Made by a program: the position numbers and the translations under genes. 64,000 nucleotides of DNA from Cristatella mucedo (taxonomy: Eukaryota; Bryozoa; Phylactolaemata; Cristatellidae). Below, piece by piece: positions 10,142 to 17,889 of the stretch (within the stretch, counting starts at the first letter, position 1; the number at the start of each line of letters is the position of its first letter). The stretch is taken from NCBI GenBank assembly GCA_009760855.2, contig WPIO01000035.1, forward strand, positions 2,753,001-2,817,000, given 5' to 3'. Under the pieces are notes generated by a model. That model was not told the DNA's origin and searched no databases. It saw only the letters and a program-made list of their open reading frames with translations.

Positions 10142-12758
10142 ATTCATCTTTCTTAACCGTCTTCTCTTGGAAGACAGGCTTGAGAAAGAGACAGAGAGAG
10201 CACGTAAGATTACGAGTGGCTAGTTTGGGTTCCTGTCACCCCCTTGACTGCTGCTCCACGGCGAAGCGCCTGTGCTTTGCCTTGCAGGCACAGCATCCGT
10301 GAGCCCGGCGTCTACGTCCATGAGCCCGGCGCCCGGGAGCCCCGCGGCTTCTGCTACCGGGCTTCGAGCAGCAGCGCCGAGTGGTGCTGCCGCCAGCAAG
10401 GAGCAGCAACAGGTCTCACCGACTGCTGAGGAGGAGCGTGGCGGACTGACGTCAGACGACGGTAGCAGTGTGCTCGGCAGGATACTCAAAGCCGAGGCGA
10501 TGAGCAAGAGCAGCAGCGCAGCGGCGCGACCGAGGGAGACCACGCCGCTGCTAGCCGCTGCCGCCGTCGCTCCACAGGCAGTCGTCAGCGGCAACGCTGC
10601 TGCCGCCGCCTCCACGGCTGACCGGTTGCACCCAGGGGTGGCCGCCTCCACCGCTGCTGCTATTGCTTCGACTGCCGCGGCAGTTCCAGCAGCGCGCCAG
10701 CTTCCGCCTCCGGCGGGCTCCACCGTGCATACGCAGCACTCGACGAGCTCAGCGCTGCCTACAGCTCTGACCTTGGCACCGGCTGTGACGCTTGGCTTCG
10801 TGCCCGTGGCCCGGGAGCGGATAGGGCAGGTGCAGGCAGAGCCTGCTAAGGCCGCCGCCGCTGCTGCCCCAGCATCTTTGCTGTCTCCGCTGCTCTCTTC
10901 CAGTGGCTCTTCGGCGCTCTCGACAGCTGATGCTCCAGCTGCTGGTCTGAGCGAGGTGACCAGCGAATTCGCTCCCAAAAAGCTGACCGTTTCCGGCGGC
11001 ATCGCGCGAAACAGGGCCCTGTTCGAAACGCCCGCTGCCGCGACCGTCGCCGCGACCGTCGCCGGCGGCCCGCCTTCGGGCAAGCCGGGCACGTCGGCCA
11101 TGCTTGCGCCGGAGGCCCGCTGGACTGGCTACAAGCTGGCCGTCGCGCCGGCGGTCGCAGCCGGCTCGGCGTCGCCGAGCCTGGCGCATGCGCGCAGGCG
11201 AAGCAGCAGCGACATGGAGCCTTCGCCTCTACACCCAGCTGCTGCGGCCGCCGGCGCCAACGGTGCGGCTGCCGCCGTCGCTGCAGCCTTCTCTCAATCG
11301 GTTCACGGAAGCGGTGCTAGAGCCGGCGCCTTGACGGGGGCGGCGGCTGCAAGCTGCGTAGCTGCCGGCGGCCCCTCTGCGGCCCCGACGGCGCAGCCGA
11401 GGCTGCTGCTTGACGCGGCCGGCAGCGGCCGGCCGTCGGCGCCTGCACACGGCAAGTCGGCAGTACCTGCAGGAGTGGCGGCCTCGGCTGCTGCGGCAGC
11501 GATGCTTGACGCCAGTTCGGCGCCCAGCAAGAGCGCTTGGTTGCTGCGCGACAGCAGCAATGGGGCCGGCGCTACGCCACCTGTTGATGGTCGAGCCGCG
11601 GCGGCAGCGTCGTCGGCGAGCGATGCCTCCAAGGTCGATTGCAGTAGAAAGTCGGAAGCGAAGATCCTCCTAGGCAGCCCGGTGGGCAAGACGGCGGCCA
11701 TCACTTCCGGCGGCGAGCAGCCGGTTGTTGCAACCAGTGCTGCGCCATCAGCCAGCGCCGCCGTCGGTGCCGTCGACGTTCGGCTGGAGAGCGGTGACGC
11801 AGGTGCCAAGCAGCAGCTTGAGCAGCATCGATCGCGCCTTGCCGAACTGAGGAAGCAGAGGTACGGAGTGAAGCAGCAGTCGCTGTAGTAGCGCCGAAGG
11901 GTGGATCTGGGCAGTGGGGAAGGAAAGAGACCGAGGCGTTTCGAGGTCGATGCTTCTTGTGGCAATGCAGCAGCAGCAGTGTTGCTACACGATCGATGCT
12001 TTTGGCCCTGAGGTGGCCGACGTCGTTTATTTATGCTTCAGTATTGACGAACTTGTTTGTCCTTTCGAGCCCAGTTCCTCCGGGTGACTGTCACCTGCTC
12101 TAACCGACCCTGCCAATTCTGGTGCAGCCAAGTTTTTCTGGGCTTGAACCTTAACCTTGCCCCCCCCCCCATGTTTGTGGTCGAGACCAGTCTGCCATTG
12201 GGTGGTCGAAAGGGTGACAGCTCGCAGCATCCGAGGCATGCTGCCTCGCCGGGCGGGATGTGGCCTCGGTGTGTGCACGGCCAGCCGCTGCCTGTCACCC
12301 TGCCTAATTCATTGCCCATCCCACCCTCCCGAGACCTGCTAAGCATCACACGATTGTCGCATATACGTGCCTGCAGTCGGTCGCATGGCTGCCCGGGGTG
12401 ACAAGTGTCTTTTCCTCTCTCTCGCCTGCGGTGCAGGAATCAGGTGCGAGGGCAGAAAGGCGGCGCCCCGCCGGCCGAGCGCAATCGTCTGGAGATCGAG
12501 TACAGGACGCTGGACGATCGCTGTCGAGAGCTCGAGCGCCTCATCAGCGACCTGGAAGACGTCAACCTGATGCACATCAAGGTAGCTTCTCTCCCACTAG
12601 CTAATCTCCCACTAGCTCCTCTACCCCCATCGAAGCTGCCGCTGCTGCTGCTGCCCCTCCCGTGGCCTCCGCAGGAGCATGGGACGAGCTGCGGGATACG
12701 GGAGGAGGAGGAGGAGCCTCCGTCTGGGGAGCGACGAGGTGTGCTGCATTGCGGATGA
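1138..12758 (+). CDS. AFAP1: Actin filament-associated protein 1 family gene, 5' partial, about 12 exons
   Basis: Spliced model: 1138-1343, 1550-1752, 2433-2583, 2997-3185, 5349-5593, 6887-7198, (7583-7627), 7675-7854, 9391-9466, 10288-11860, 12437-12581, (12675-12758); exons in brackets are less sure. It gives about 1135 residues without a start methionine. AFAP proteins are cytoplasmic adaptors that bind F-actin and Src-family kinases; this role is known for the family and inferred here. The order of parts matches the family: PH1 (residues about 36-118), Lys-rich linker with KKKGRITKLFGG, PH2 (about 249-350), and a C-terminal coiled coil with RLAELRKQR followed by ELERLISDLEDVN. Phases agree at every listed junction. 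The odd feature is the 524-codon Ala/Ser-rich exon between PH2 and the coiled coil, far longer than the equivalent vertebrate spacer as I recall it. The 5' end was not found within the first 1.1 kb. Other PH-plus-coiled-coil families are less likely because the linker and coiled-coil motifs also match. Confidence 0.82.
1550..1752 (+). CDS. AFAP1: AFAP1-like exon: end of PH domain 1
   Basis: Acceptor cttttgtag, donor GTGAGT, phase 1 in and 0 out. It encodes GHDVLLMDKEKGRNN, then LRISKPGTETLFLSC and the C-terminal PH helix EKANEWFKQLLIAA with its invariant Trp. The joined sequence of this and the previous exon gives one complete PH domain of ordinary length. Confidence 0.88.
2433..2583 (+). CDS. 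AFAP1: AFAP1-like exon: Ser/Pro-rich linker
   Basis: Acceptor ttcttgttgcag and donor GTGAGC; phase 0 in, 1 out. It encodes about 50 residues rich in Ser, Pro and Gly (for example SRHSSEDVDCRPYSPGPGG). No domain is present. The position directly after PH1 matches the Pro/Ser-rich adaptor-binding linker of AFAP proteins. Confidence 0.72.
2997..3185 (+). CDS. AFAP1: AFAP1-like exon: basic linker before PH domain 2
   Basis: Acceptor catccag and donor GTTCGT, phase 1 in and 1 out. It encodes GKKKGRITKLFGGTGGKKKG followed by an acidic/Ser stretch ending DPDVVIS. The vertebrate family has a similar double Lys block (GKKITKI, GKKKPS) just before PH2, which supports the assignment. Confidence 0.8.
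4265..4830 (-). mobile_element. CR1/L2-like LINE fragment (3' part)
   Basis: On the minus strand the pieces FGDRAFSSFVQEVWRTSLP and ATVTTCNDLASFKSQLKMHM are the typical last residues of a non-LTR reverse transcriptase protein. They are followed by the short 3' tail (AAAGCACATGG, AGTTCTCTTAGGGC) and a TTATTA run. The fragment is 5' truncated and lies in the intron before AFAP1-like exon 5349-5593. Confidence 0.7.
5349..5593 (+). CDS. AFAP1: AFAP1-like exon: N-terminal part of PH domain 2
   Basis: Acceptor ccgctcag, donor GTACGG, phase 1 in and 0 out. It starts GMLAVSS and has RWEEASCLV, LAECTVEP, DKDRPLAMRLLRAGSLEL. These line up with the PH2 strands of AFAP1 (G-x-L-x-V, RW-x-E-x-x-C, FRLLR-x-G). 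The PH2 C-terminal helix is in the next exon. A (CTG)18 tract starts 15 bases into the following intron. Confidence 0.82.
5609..5662. repeat. (CTG)18 trinucleotide repeat
   Basis: Eighteen uninterrupted CTG units, 15 bases past the donor of the AFAP1-like exon 5349-5593. Translated through the donor it would be poly-Leu, and on the other strand poly-Gln or poly-Ser. Smaller CTG runs occur at 5158-5177 and 5708-5722. I read it as intronic because the next exon resumes the PH2 domain exactly. Confidence 0.9.
6580..6656. repeat. (CT)n microsatellite
   Basis: About 38 uninterrupted CT units in the intron between AFAP1-like exons 5349-5593 and 6887-7198. Confidence 0.95.
6887..7198 (+). CDS. AFAP1: AFAP1-like exon: PH2 C-terminal helix, then Ala/Ser-rich segment
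   Basis: Acceptor gcctag and donor GTGAGC; phase 0 at both ends. The first residues, DRLEHGDWLAALFKYVG, form the closing PH helix with its Trp. About 85 residues follow, rich in Ala, Ser and Gly, with HSTYANVG and TADYQM. These Tyr sites sit where AFAP1 carries Tyr motifs after PH2; phosphorylation is an inference. Confidence 0.8.
7583..7627 (+). CDS. AFAP1: AFAP1-like candidate 45-base exon
   Basis: It would encode LAAAAAKRFFQAACK, phase 0 at both ends, with acceptor cgagag and donor GTAGAC. The family has a short conserved AK-x-x-F-x-F stretch at this point. The intron to the next exon would be only 47 bases. The exon could be skipped without changing frame. Confidence 0.4.
7675..7854 (+). 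CDS. AFAP1: AFAP1-like exon with a YVNV tyrosine motif
   Basis: The donor GTGACT gives phase 0. The acceptor is either gttgcag (start 7675) or catccag (start 7654); both keep the frame. It encodes LDKDAGTRQASLQQPIYVNV, then a Gly-rich stretch and DPTESYRGGHVVQQ. YVNV is the type of site bound by SH2 domains, which would suit a Src-kinase adaptor (inference). Confidence 0.6.
8279..8385. repeat. 36-base minisatellite, about three copies
   Basis: The unit is built from CCCGTAAATTACCCATAAAC plus CTTACCCATAATCTTA and repeats with only a few changes (ATTACC versus ATTATC). Because 36 is a multiple of three it reads through as a repeating peptide on either strand. It lies in an intron of the AFAP1-like gene. 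Confidence 0.8.
8785..8930 (+). mobile_element. tRNA-derived SINE, family A
   Basis: The head has an A-box-like GGTCTAGCGGTTAAGGTG and a B-box-like GGGCTCGAGCCCC. The tail TAAAGCGCCTGAATAGAG plus AAGTTCTCTTGGGGTGC resembles the 3' tail of the LINE copies in this window. Related copies are near 21965, 35810, 45238 and 53121. Confidence 0.75.
9021..9118. repeat. (GT)n/(GCGCAC)n simple repeat
   Basis: GT units mixed with GCGCACGCACATGTGTGT blocks, alternating purine-pyrimidine throughout, which is the kind of sequence that can adopt Z-DNA. It lies in an AFAP1-like intron. Confidence 0.85.
9391..9466 (+). CDS. AFAP1: AFAP1-like short Ala/Pro-rich exon
   Basis: A strong acceptor (ctctctctgcctag) and donor (GTACAG) bound a 76-base exon, phase 0 in and 1 out, which matches both neighbours. 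It encodes AVSRSAEAPGVAAAPSAVPG and a few more residues. Sequence similarity gives no support because it is low complexity, so the call rests on splice sites and phase. Confidence 0.55.
9664..10146. repeat. About 480 bases of (CT)n with interruptions
   Basis: Nearly all of the intron between AFAP1-like exons 9391-9466 and 10288-11860 is CT dinucleotide. Higher-order blocks such as TTTCTGTGTCTCTCTCTTTG appear at least three times, so part of the tract has duplicated in larger units. The long Leu/Ser frames it creates are not genes. Confidence 0.92.
10288..11860 (+). CDS. AFAP1: AFAP1-like giant Ala/Ser-rich exon leading into the coiled coil
   Basis: Acceptor gctttgccttgcag, donor GTACGG, phase 1 in and 2 out, 1573 bases without a stop. 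Most of the roughly 524 residues are Ala, Ser, Pro and Gly with runs of 4-6 Ala. Scattered informative pieces include RRRSSSDMEPSP and SRKSEAKILLGSPVGK. The last residues KQQLEQHRSRLAELRKQ start the conserved C-terminal coiled coil (AFAP1 has RNRLAQLRKER), which anchors frame and orientation. If not spliced, the frame stops at 11888. The GC-rich repetitive codons suggest growth by replication slippage. Confidence 0.8.
12437..12581 (+). CDS. AFAP1: AFAP1-like exon: C-terminal coiled coil
   Basis: Acceptor ggtgcag, donor GTAGCT, phase 2 in and 0 out. It completes the Arg codon left open at 11860 and encodes NQVRGQKGG, then ERNRLEIEYRTLDDRCRELE and RLISDLEDVNLMHIK. The heptad pattern continues directly from the previous exon and matches the AFAP1 C-terminal helix. 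Confidence 0.8.
12675..12758 (+). CDS. AFAP1: AFAP1-like candidate last exon
   Basis: Acceptor cctccgcag gives phase 0, and the frame runs 27 codons, including five Glu in a row, to TGA at 12756-12758. The 93 bases before it (12582-12674) are also open in the same frame, so splicing or retention both end here. No family similarity is visible in this tail, and a different downstream exon remains possible. Confidence 0.35.
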   Translation, partial: EHGTSCGIREEEEEPPSGERRGVLHCG

Positions 12759-13630
12759 ATCGCTCGCACACTGGCGCACAGACGCGAGCGTTGCGCGAGC
12801 CAAAGCCGATTCTCGTCGGCAGCGTGCGCAGCCCGTTCGCTCGGCCCGCTGCTGCCGAGTCGTGTCACCGTGCTCTCGAGGGCGCGCGACGGCGACTCTT
12901 GTGCTGCCGCCTTCGGGAGCCCGGCATTTCCCTGTGTCTCGTCATTGCAGAGCTGCTTGCGGGATCGGAGATCCTCGCATGATGTGAGGAAGCCTTGATA
13001 ACGACATCTTGTACGTTGTCGTCGTGCACTTGCGTGATCGCCCACCCGCCGCCAGCTCGCCTGCCAGCCCGGTCACTTACCCACTAGCAACGGCCTGTTT
13101 GCCTCCCTGTCTGGCTGACCGTCGCGCCAGCTTCCGCCACGCATGTCGTCGTCGCGCCTCGCGAACGCACGCAAGGCGTTTTCACTCACCCGAGGCGTTC
13201 CACTCACCCGTTAGAGAAAATGCCGCGGCTCTAGACGTTGCTAGCCGGCTTCTCCTTTGGTCGTCGTCGCCGCCGCCGCTTTTTCGCCACCCACGCAGCG
13301 TGCATGATCAAATCTGGCACCTTTTGAGTGGTCGATGCCCGCGTTCGTTCCACACGCACCAGCCGACACCTCCGTTGGGTCGAGCCCCTCCCTACTCACA
13401 CCCGGGCATGGACGTGCGCGTATTTCCATTGATACCAGACGGCGCGCAGCCATGACACGGTCCAGCCACTGTGCGCCGCAGCGTTGCCAGACGGATTGCG
13501 GCAGCCACGGCCACCGGTAGCCTGAGCTGCTCGTAGACGGTGTGACGTAACATGTGCTTCCACAGTAAGTGGAAACAAGTAAAGAAGGGTGGCCGTTTCA
13601 ACAGCCTCCTTGAGGTAGCGGTAGGTAGGC
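12759..13630. other. No gene seen; possible 3' flank of AFAP1-like gene
   Basis: GC-rich sequence with several short overlapping open frames on both strands and no recognisable protein pattern. No clear polyadenylation signal was found close to 12758. Confidence 0.4.
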
Positions 13631-13671
13631 CTTAGATGCCGCCCCCACCCCCTCGTTTTAAGCAGGCAATG

Positions 13672-13790
13672 CCTGCCCCTGCCTGCCTGCCTGCCTGTTG
13701 CAGGACTCGAACCTGCGGCCTGGGTTGTGCAACGTTATCGCTTCACTCCTCGGCTAAAAGCCTGGATGCTTAAGCCGGGCCAGCTGCAGG
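13672..13790 (-). mobile_element. tRNA-like sequence, SINE head or tRNA pseudogene
   Basis: On the minus strand TAGCCGAGGAGTGAAGCG resembles an A box and GGTTCGAGTCCTGCAACAG a B box, at tRNA-like spacing. A (TGCC)n run adjoins it. No proper acceptor stem was found, so a functional tRNA is unlikely. Confidence 0.55.
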
Positions 13791-13799
13791 CATGCTAGA

Positions 13800-14320
13800 T
13801 ATAGGCAAAAGGTCAGTGAAAGGTCTGGGACAAAGTCCAAAGCAAGCCTTAGGCTGTTGCGTGTCTTAAGAGACGCTGCTGCAGGAACTACTTGGTCAAG
13901 TTTCCCCCATTACATTTAGAAAAGACAGCAACTTGCAGCGTGAAGGTGATTCCAGCAAATGATACCTAGTAGCTAGTGCTGGGTATCCTGTATCTATTCG
14001 ACGGCTGGTAGCAGCTGTGTACCCACCGTACTAATAGGATCGTGCTTTTAGCGGCCTTTTTAGTTAGAAATTTAATAGTAACAATAATTTGTCTCTCCTG
14101 TAAGAGAACGAAATTCGTGCATAGGTCATCATGTGCAGTGCACCTTACACCGGTAAATAGGACCCCCGGCTGCACGTACTGTGCTTCGAATCATGCTCAG
14201 GTAAGCCACAAAACGTACCGGAAGGAAAAAAAGACAAACTCGCAGGGACGAAGAGCAAGTTGACCGGAACAGACGTATCTAGATATATCGGAACAGCAAA
14301 CTGTATCCATCCGAAATAAG
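13800..14320. other. No gene seen
   Basis: AT-richer intergenic sequence with only short open frames and no recognisable repeat boundary. Confidence 0.4.
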
Positions 14321-14329
14321 AAATCTTGC

Positions 14330-14440
14330 AGGTGTTGAGTATTTTCTTGACATTCCCCCTTAAGCTTCTGGAAGTTGGTCGTCATCCAAGTGTGAGTGTC
14401 TTTGATGCAGACTGCAAGGGTATTGAAACAGGATGCAGCT
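14330..14440 (-). mobile_element. Short CR1/L2-like LINE remnant
   Basis: The stretch TTAAGCTTCTGGAAGTTGG, with TTTGATGCAGACTGCAAGGG after it, matches the diverged LINE segment found twice at 23744-24090 (AAGCTTCTAGAAGTTAG, GATGCAGGCTGCAAG). Only about 110 bases are recognisable. Confidence 0.5.
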
Positions 14441-15805
14441 TGTACGACTTGCTAGCGGCTCGCCTGGCATTTCTATCTGATAAAAGGGGCTAATGCCTCC
14501 TCACATCAACAGAAAGAAGCAAAATCTGGAAATAATTCATTTTAGCAGACAGCGGGTTAAGTAGAGGTCACCGTTCCGACTAGACACACCTGTAATCTGC
14601 AAATGAAGAACCGGTGAGCTGATGAAAATAAATAGAAAACCGTGTAATTGAAGTTGTGTGCAATTGCTTTAGAACGCCAGATATCAATCTCCTCTTCTTA
14701 GCTCTTATGTTTGCACGGTAATGTCCGGTTATTCTATTTCCACTTTTAATGATGTCGGTCGGTGTGTTTGCTGCTGATAAGTAGCGCTGGTTCGTGTGCT
14801 TGCTTGTTTCGTGCATTTCGTCTCCACTCTCGTAGCTAGATTGTGGTGCCGGCTGTTCTGTGTTCCTTTTTGTTGTACGCGTTCGAAGCAAGCGTGTGCT
14901 CGTTGTTGAGTATTCCCGTCTTGCATTCAGTGTCGTAGTTTGACCGGCTTTCGACAAGTCAGTGCAGTCAATGCTGTTTTTAAAGATGCGCAGTAAGATG
15001 TGGTTCCACGTTTCGATTCAGGGCAAGCCAAGTCTAATGTAGATTAATGCTTAGTCTTCGCTTCTGGGAAGCCAGCTTACTAGACGACGGCTTATTATGC
15101 ACAGCTCACCGGCTGGGCGCTCGGCAGTCGACTACCGTGTTACTCACACTCCCGAGTGGTCGGACGACGTAATGACCAAGCCAAGGCAAGTGTGGCCTAC
15201 GTGGCCCTTCCGGTCCCAGTCTGCCTGCCGAGCGAGCACCGTGATCGGAAGCCGAAATTCAGCCAGGCGAGACAAATCCGATCGTCGGGGAGTCGCCCTC
15301 ATAAACATACCTTGGATTCGTTCATTCTTGGGCCTTGGCCTTCCCCAAACAGTGGCTGCAGCTACTTCCGTTCGCAGTACTGTCAGCACTACCGAGTGCC
15401 GAATCTTGCGGCAAGTGTGAGCGTCGAAGCCTCACTGCTTACTTTGCTCTTGCTGGACAGTGTGTACGTCTACGTGCAGACTATCGTTGAGCGACGCGCC
15501 GTCTGATCACAGCTACCGCCAACTAGTTGGGTTGGCTGACTTTTTTACACACAGCTTGATTTTTTCATTATGTTTAAGGTGAAAGGAATGATGGTGAAAG
15601 GTATTGACGTTCTTTTGTCGTTATAGACGAGTCTCCTATTTTAAGTTGTTATATCGGAAACCACAACAGGATTTGACGCTGGTGCAGCTGCATGCAGTGT
15701 TAACTCTTCATGTTGGCATGCACATACATTTGCGTATCCCATGCTTTTGCTTGCACGATCGGTCCCTGTTGCGAACCGGGAGCATTCGTCTCAGCATCCC
15801 CGACA
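14441..15805. other. No gene supported
   Basis: Several short frames on both strands (for example 15097-15420 plus and 14580-14957 minus) have no recognisable motif, start context or splice structure. Confidence 0.4.
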
Positions 15806-16612
15806 GCATTTGGTACCTCGGCTTACGAGTGTTTCGAGAAAATACGAGCTGTCTCTCGGCCGATTTTTTGCTTTTGAGTTTCGAGCTAAAATTCTGGTTA
15901 CGAACCAGCTTCAGGCACTCCACCGCCAGTTGCCGCAGCGAACGTGGCACTGCGTGTGAGTTTTTAGGCCAATTAGGGTAGGGAAGGGAACGACGTTCCG
16001 TTGCAAGGCGATGCCCTTCTAACCGGTTGACGCCAAGCGCAGGCCTGTTGGTTCGCTCCCAGACAGACTTGAGCGAGCCGTCGTGGTGCTTGGACGCGCA
16101 AGATCGCATGACTCCAGTGTTAAATCCGACTGCGGCAGGAACAGCTAAGCATGCACTGTACTCTATTTAGGCAATATCATCGTGTGAGTTCATCGCATAA
16201 CTGATACAATCGGCGAGTCCACGTAAAGACCCAGCCAATAAACTGAAAGCAGGAAAGCCCGGTGAAAAGGGCAAAGATCGGCGAATGAGGTTCAGATGTT
16301 CATTGCAGCCTCTCTCCCCCCTAACTCTATTAGCATCTTCAAGTCGTCTGATCTCCAAGTTAGTCCTGTATATTAGGATTAATAAAACCCGCGTATTGCA
16401 AGACATTATATTGTATTGTTTTTTCTAAAACAATACTCGTTATTTATAAGTACATTTTTTAATTTATAAACACGTGACAAAAATAGTATTGGGGGTCCGC
16501 AACTGATTATTGGCATTTTCAATGGGGAAAAATTGATTTGACGTACGAATAATTTTGAGTTACGAGCTCCGGTACGGAGCAAATTAAACTAGTCAGCCGA
16601 GGTACCACTGTA
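15806..16612. mobile_element. TIR element resembling pogo/Tigger non-autonomous transposons
   Basis: The left end TTTGGTACCTCGGCTTACGA matches the reverse complement of the right end AGTGGTACCTCGGCTGACTA. The right end closes on TA, the usual target of this superfamily. Inside are further TTCGAG and TACGAG blocks and no transposase frame. A second copy in the opposite orientation lies at about 49584-50500. The superfamily call rests only on the GGTACCTCGG-TTACGAG style ends. Confidence 0.6.
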
Positions 16613-17559
16613 TTTCTACAGGTCAGCTCAGCCTGTTGCTACTCTCCTGCACAGCACACATAATCTCGTTGATTGTAATCTCCTCGTGTAGTGTTTCACG
16701 CCTGGGATTGAAAACCGCTGTCCAGGAACAAGCGCATTAAACCAGCTTAACATAAAGAGAATTGCATGAGGCAATCATTGTGCGAAACCCAACGCAAATG
16801 TCCGAAAGACACGCGAAGCGTTAGAAAAATGAGTGTCCGGTCCTATTATTCTTGTTATCTTACATTATTATTATTACTCTTGAGTACTTGAGGTGGCCTC
16901 TAGCGTCAGAGTTGTCTCATAAGCCTATGGGTGGGGCAATGCTGCTCTTCGATCAAAGATTCGTCTTAAACATGGTGTCCCAGTGCTTCCTAGGGCACGG
17001 CTCTGGCTGTGCATAATTCAAATGGGCGACGGGGTTCAGCACCTAATTGGACGATCAGCGCTGCCGATTGTAGACATACCCGAGGTGCTCCATTTGACTC
17101 ACACCGGCACATTCAGTTGATACATTCACAGCCCAAGGGCATTCCAACAATGTGTTCCATTGATAACCTCTAAATGTTACGCTAGTTCAGAAAAGAACTT
17201 CTTTGTCTATCAGGCCTCAGCTGTCTCTCCCTCCCCTCCCTCTCTCCAATTTCCTCTCTCTCCATCCAACTCGAAGCTAGGCTTTCCTGACAAGTCTGTC
17301 TGTCTGTCTCTCACTCACACATTTCAGTTGATGCATTCACAGCCCAAGGCCATTCCAACACCTAAGTTCCATTGATAACCTCTAAATGTTACGCTTGTTC
17401 AGAAATTCATGATACAGCTAGTGTACATGAGACAAGCACCCCGGCATATTTGTAATCGTGCAAAAACAGCAGCTGCTGTAAAGATTTCGAAAAAAAGAGA
17501 TATGTCAAGTCAGCTGGCCCGGCGTTTCCACCCGCGATGAGGCGTTTTTGCCTCAGGCG
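16613..17559. other. No gene; a local 85-base direct duplication
   Basis: The segment near 17108-17175 (CAGTTGATACATTCACAGCC, ATTCCA, TTGATAACCTCTAAATGTTA) recurs at 17325-17400. The spacer between the copies is pyrimidine rich. Nothing coding was recognised. Confidence 0.6.
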
Positions 17560-17889
17560 TCATAGTTGCAGCACAGCGGTTGGATCGGGCGCGATCTGGG
17601 AGCTCTTGAAGCACACCATGCTGCCGAGCTTTCTTCGAAAAGTACTTGAACTGAGTGTGTACATAACGCAGTTTATGGAACTGTTAATTATGACCGAATC
17701 AGACGCCACCAGGTGAACTGCATTGGCGCCGTCGTAGAATGGCCTTGCCATAATCTGGTCAATAACCACTGGCACCTGAAAGGCTGAGAAGACGGCTGTC
17801 ACAATTACAAGAATAGCGATCGCCCTGTTTCCGGCCGCAGTTGGGTCGGAGCGATCGTGAGCAGTTTCCAAGTTCAGCTGAGAGCTCCT
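17560..17889 (-). CDS. GPCR exon 2 (TM6, TM7, C-tail)
   Basis: It opens RSSQLNLETAHDRSD, then TM6 AIAILVIVTAVFSAFQVP and TM7 SVIINSSINCVMY, and ends at a stop 109 residues in. MVCF shortly after helix 8 could carry a palmitoyl group. It could have been inherited from the decayed copy at 18161-19011 rather than exon 1, but phase and loop length fit exon 1. Confidence 0.82.
   Translation of the reverse strand, partial: RSSQLNLETAHDRSDPTAAGNRAIAILVIVTAVFSAFQVPVVIDQIMARPFYDGANAVHLVASDSVIINSSINCVMYTLSSSTFRRKLGSMVCFKSSQIAPDPTAVLQL

Noticed and set aside
9507-10223. Long Leu/Ser-rich open frames
   Set aside because: They only translate the (CT)n tract in an AFAP1-like intron.
13672-13790. Functional tRNA gene
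   Set aside because: A- and B-box-like blocks are present but no sound acceptor stem or clean anticodon loop could be drawn; SINE head or pseudogene is simpler.
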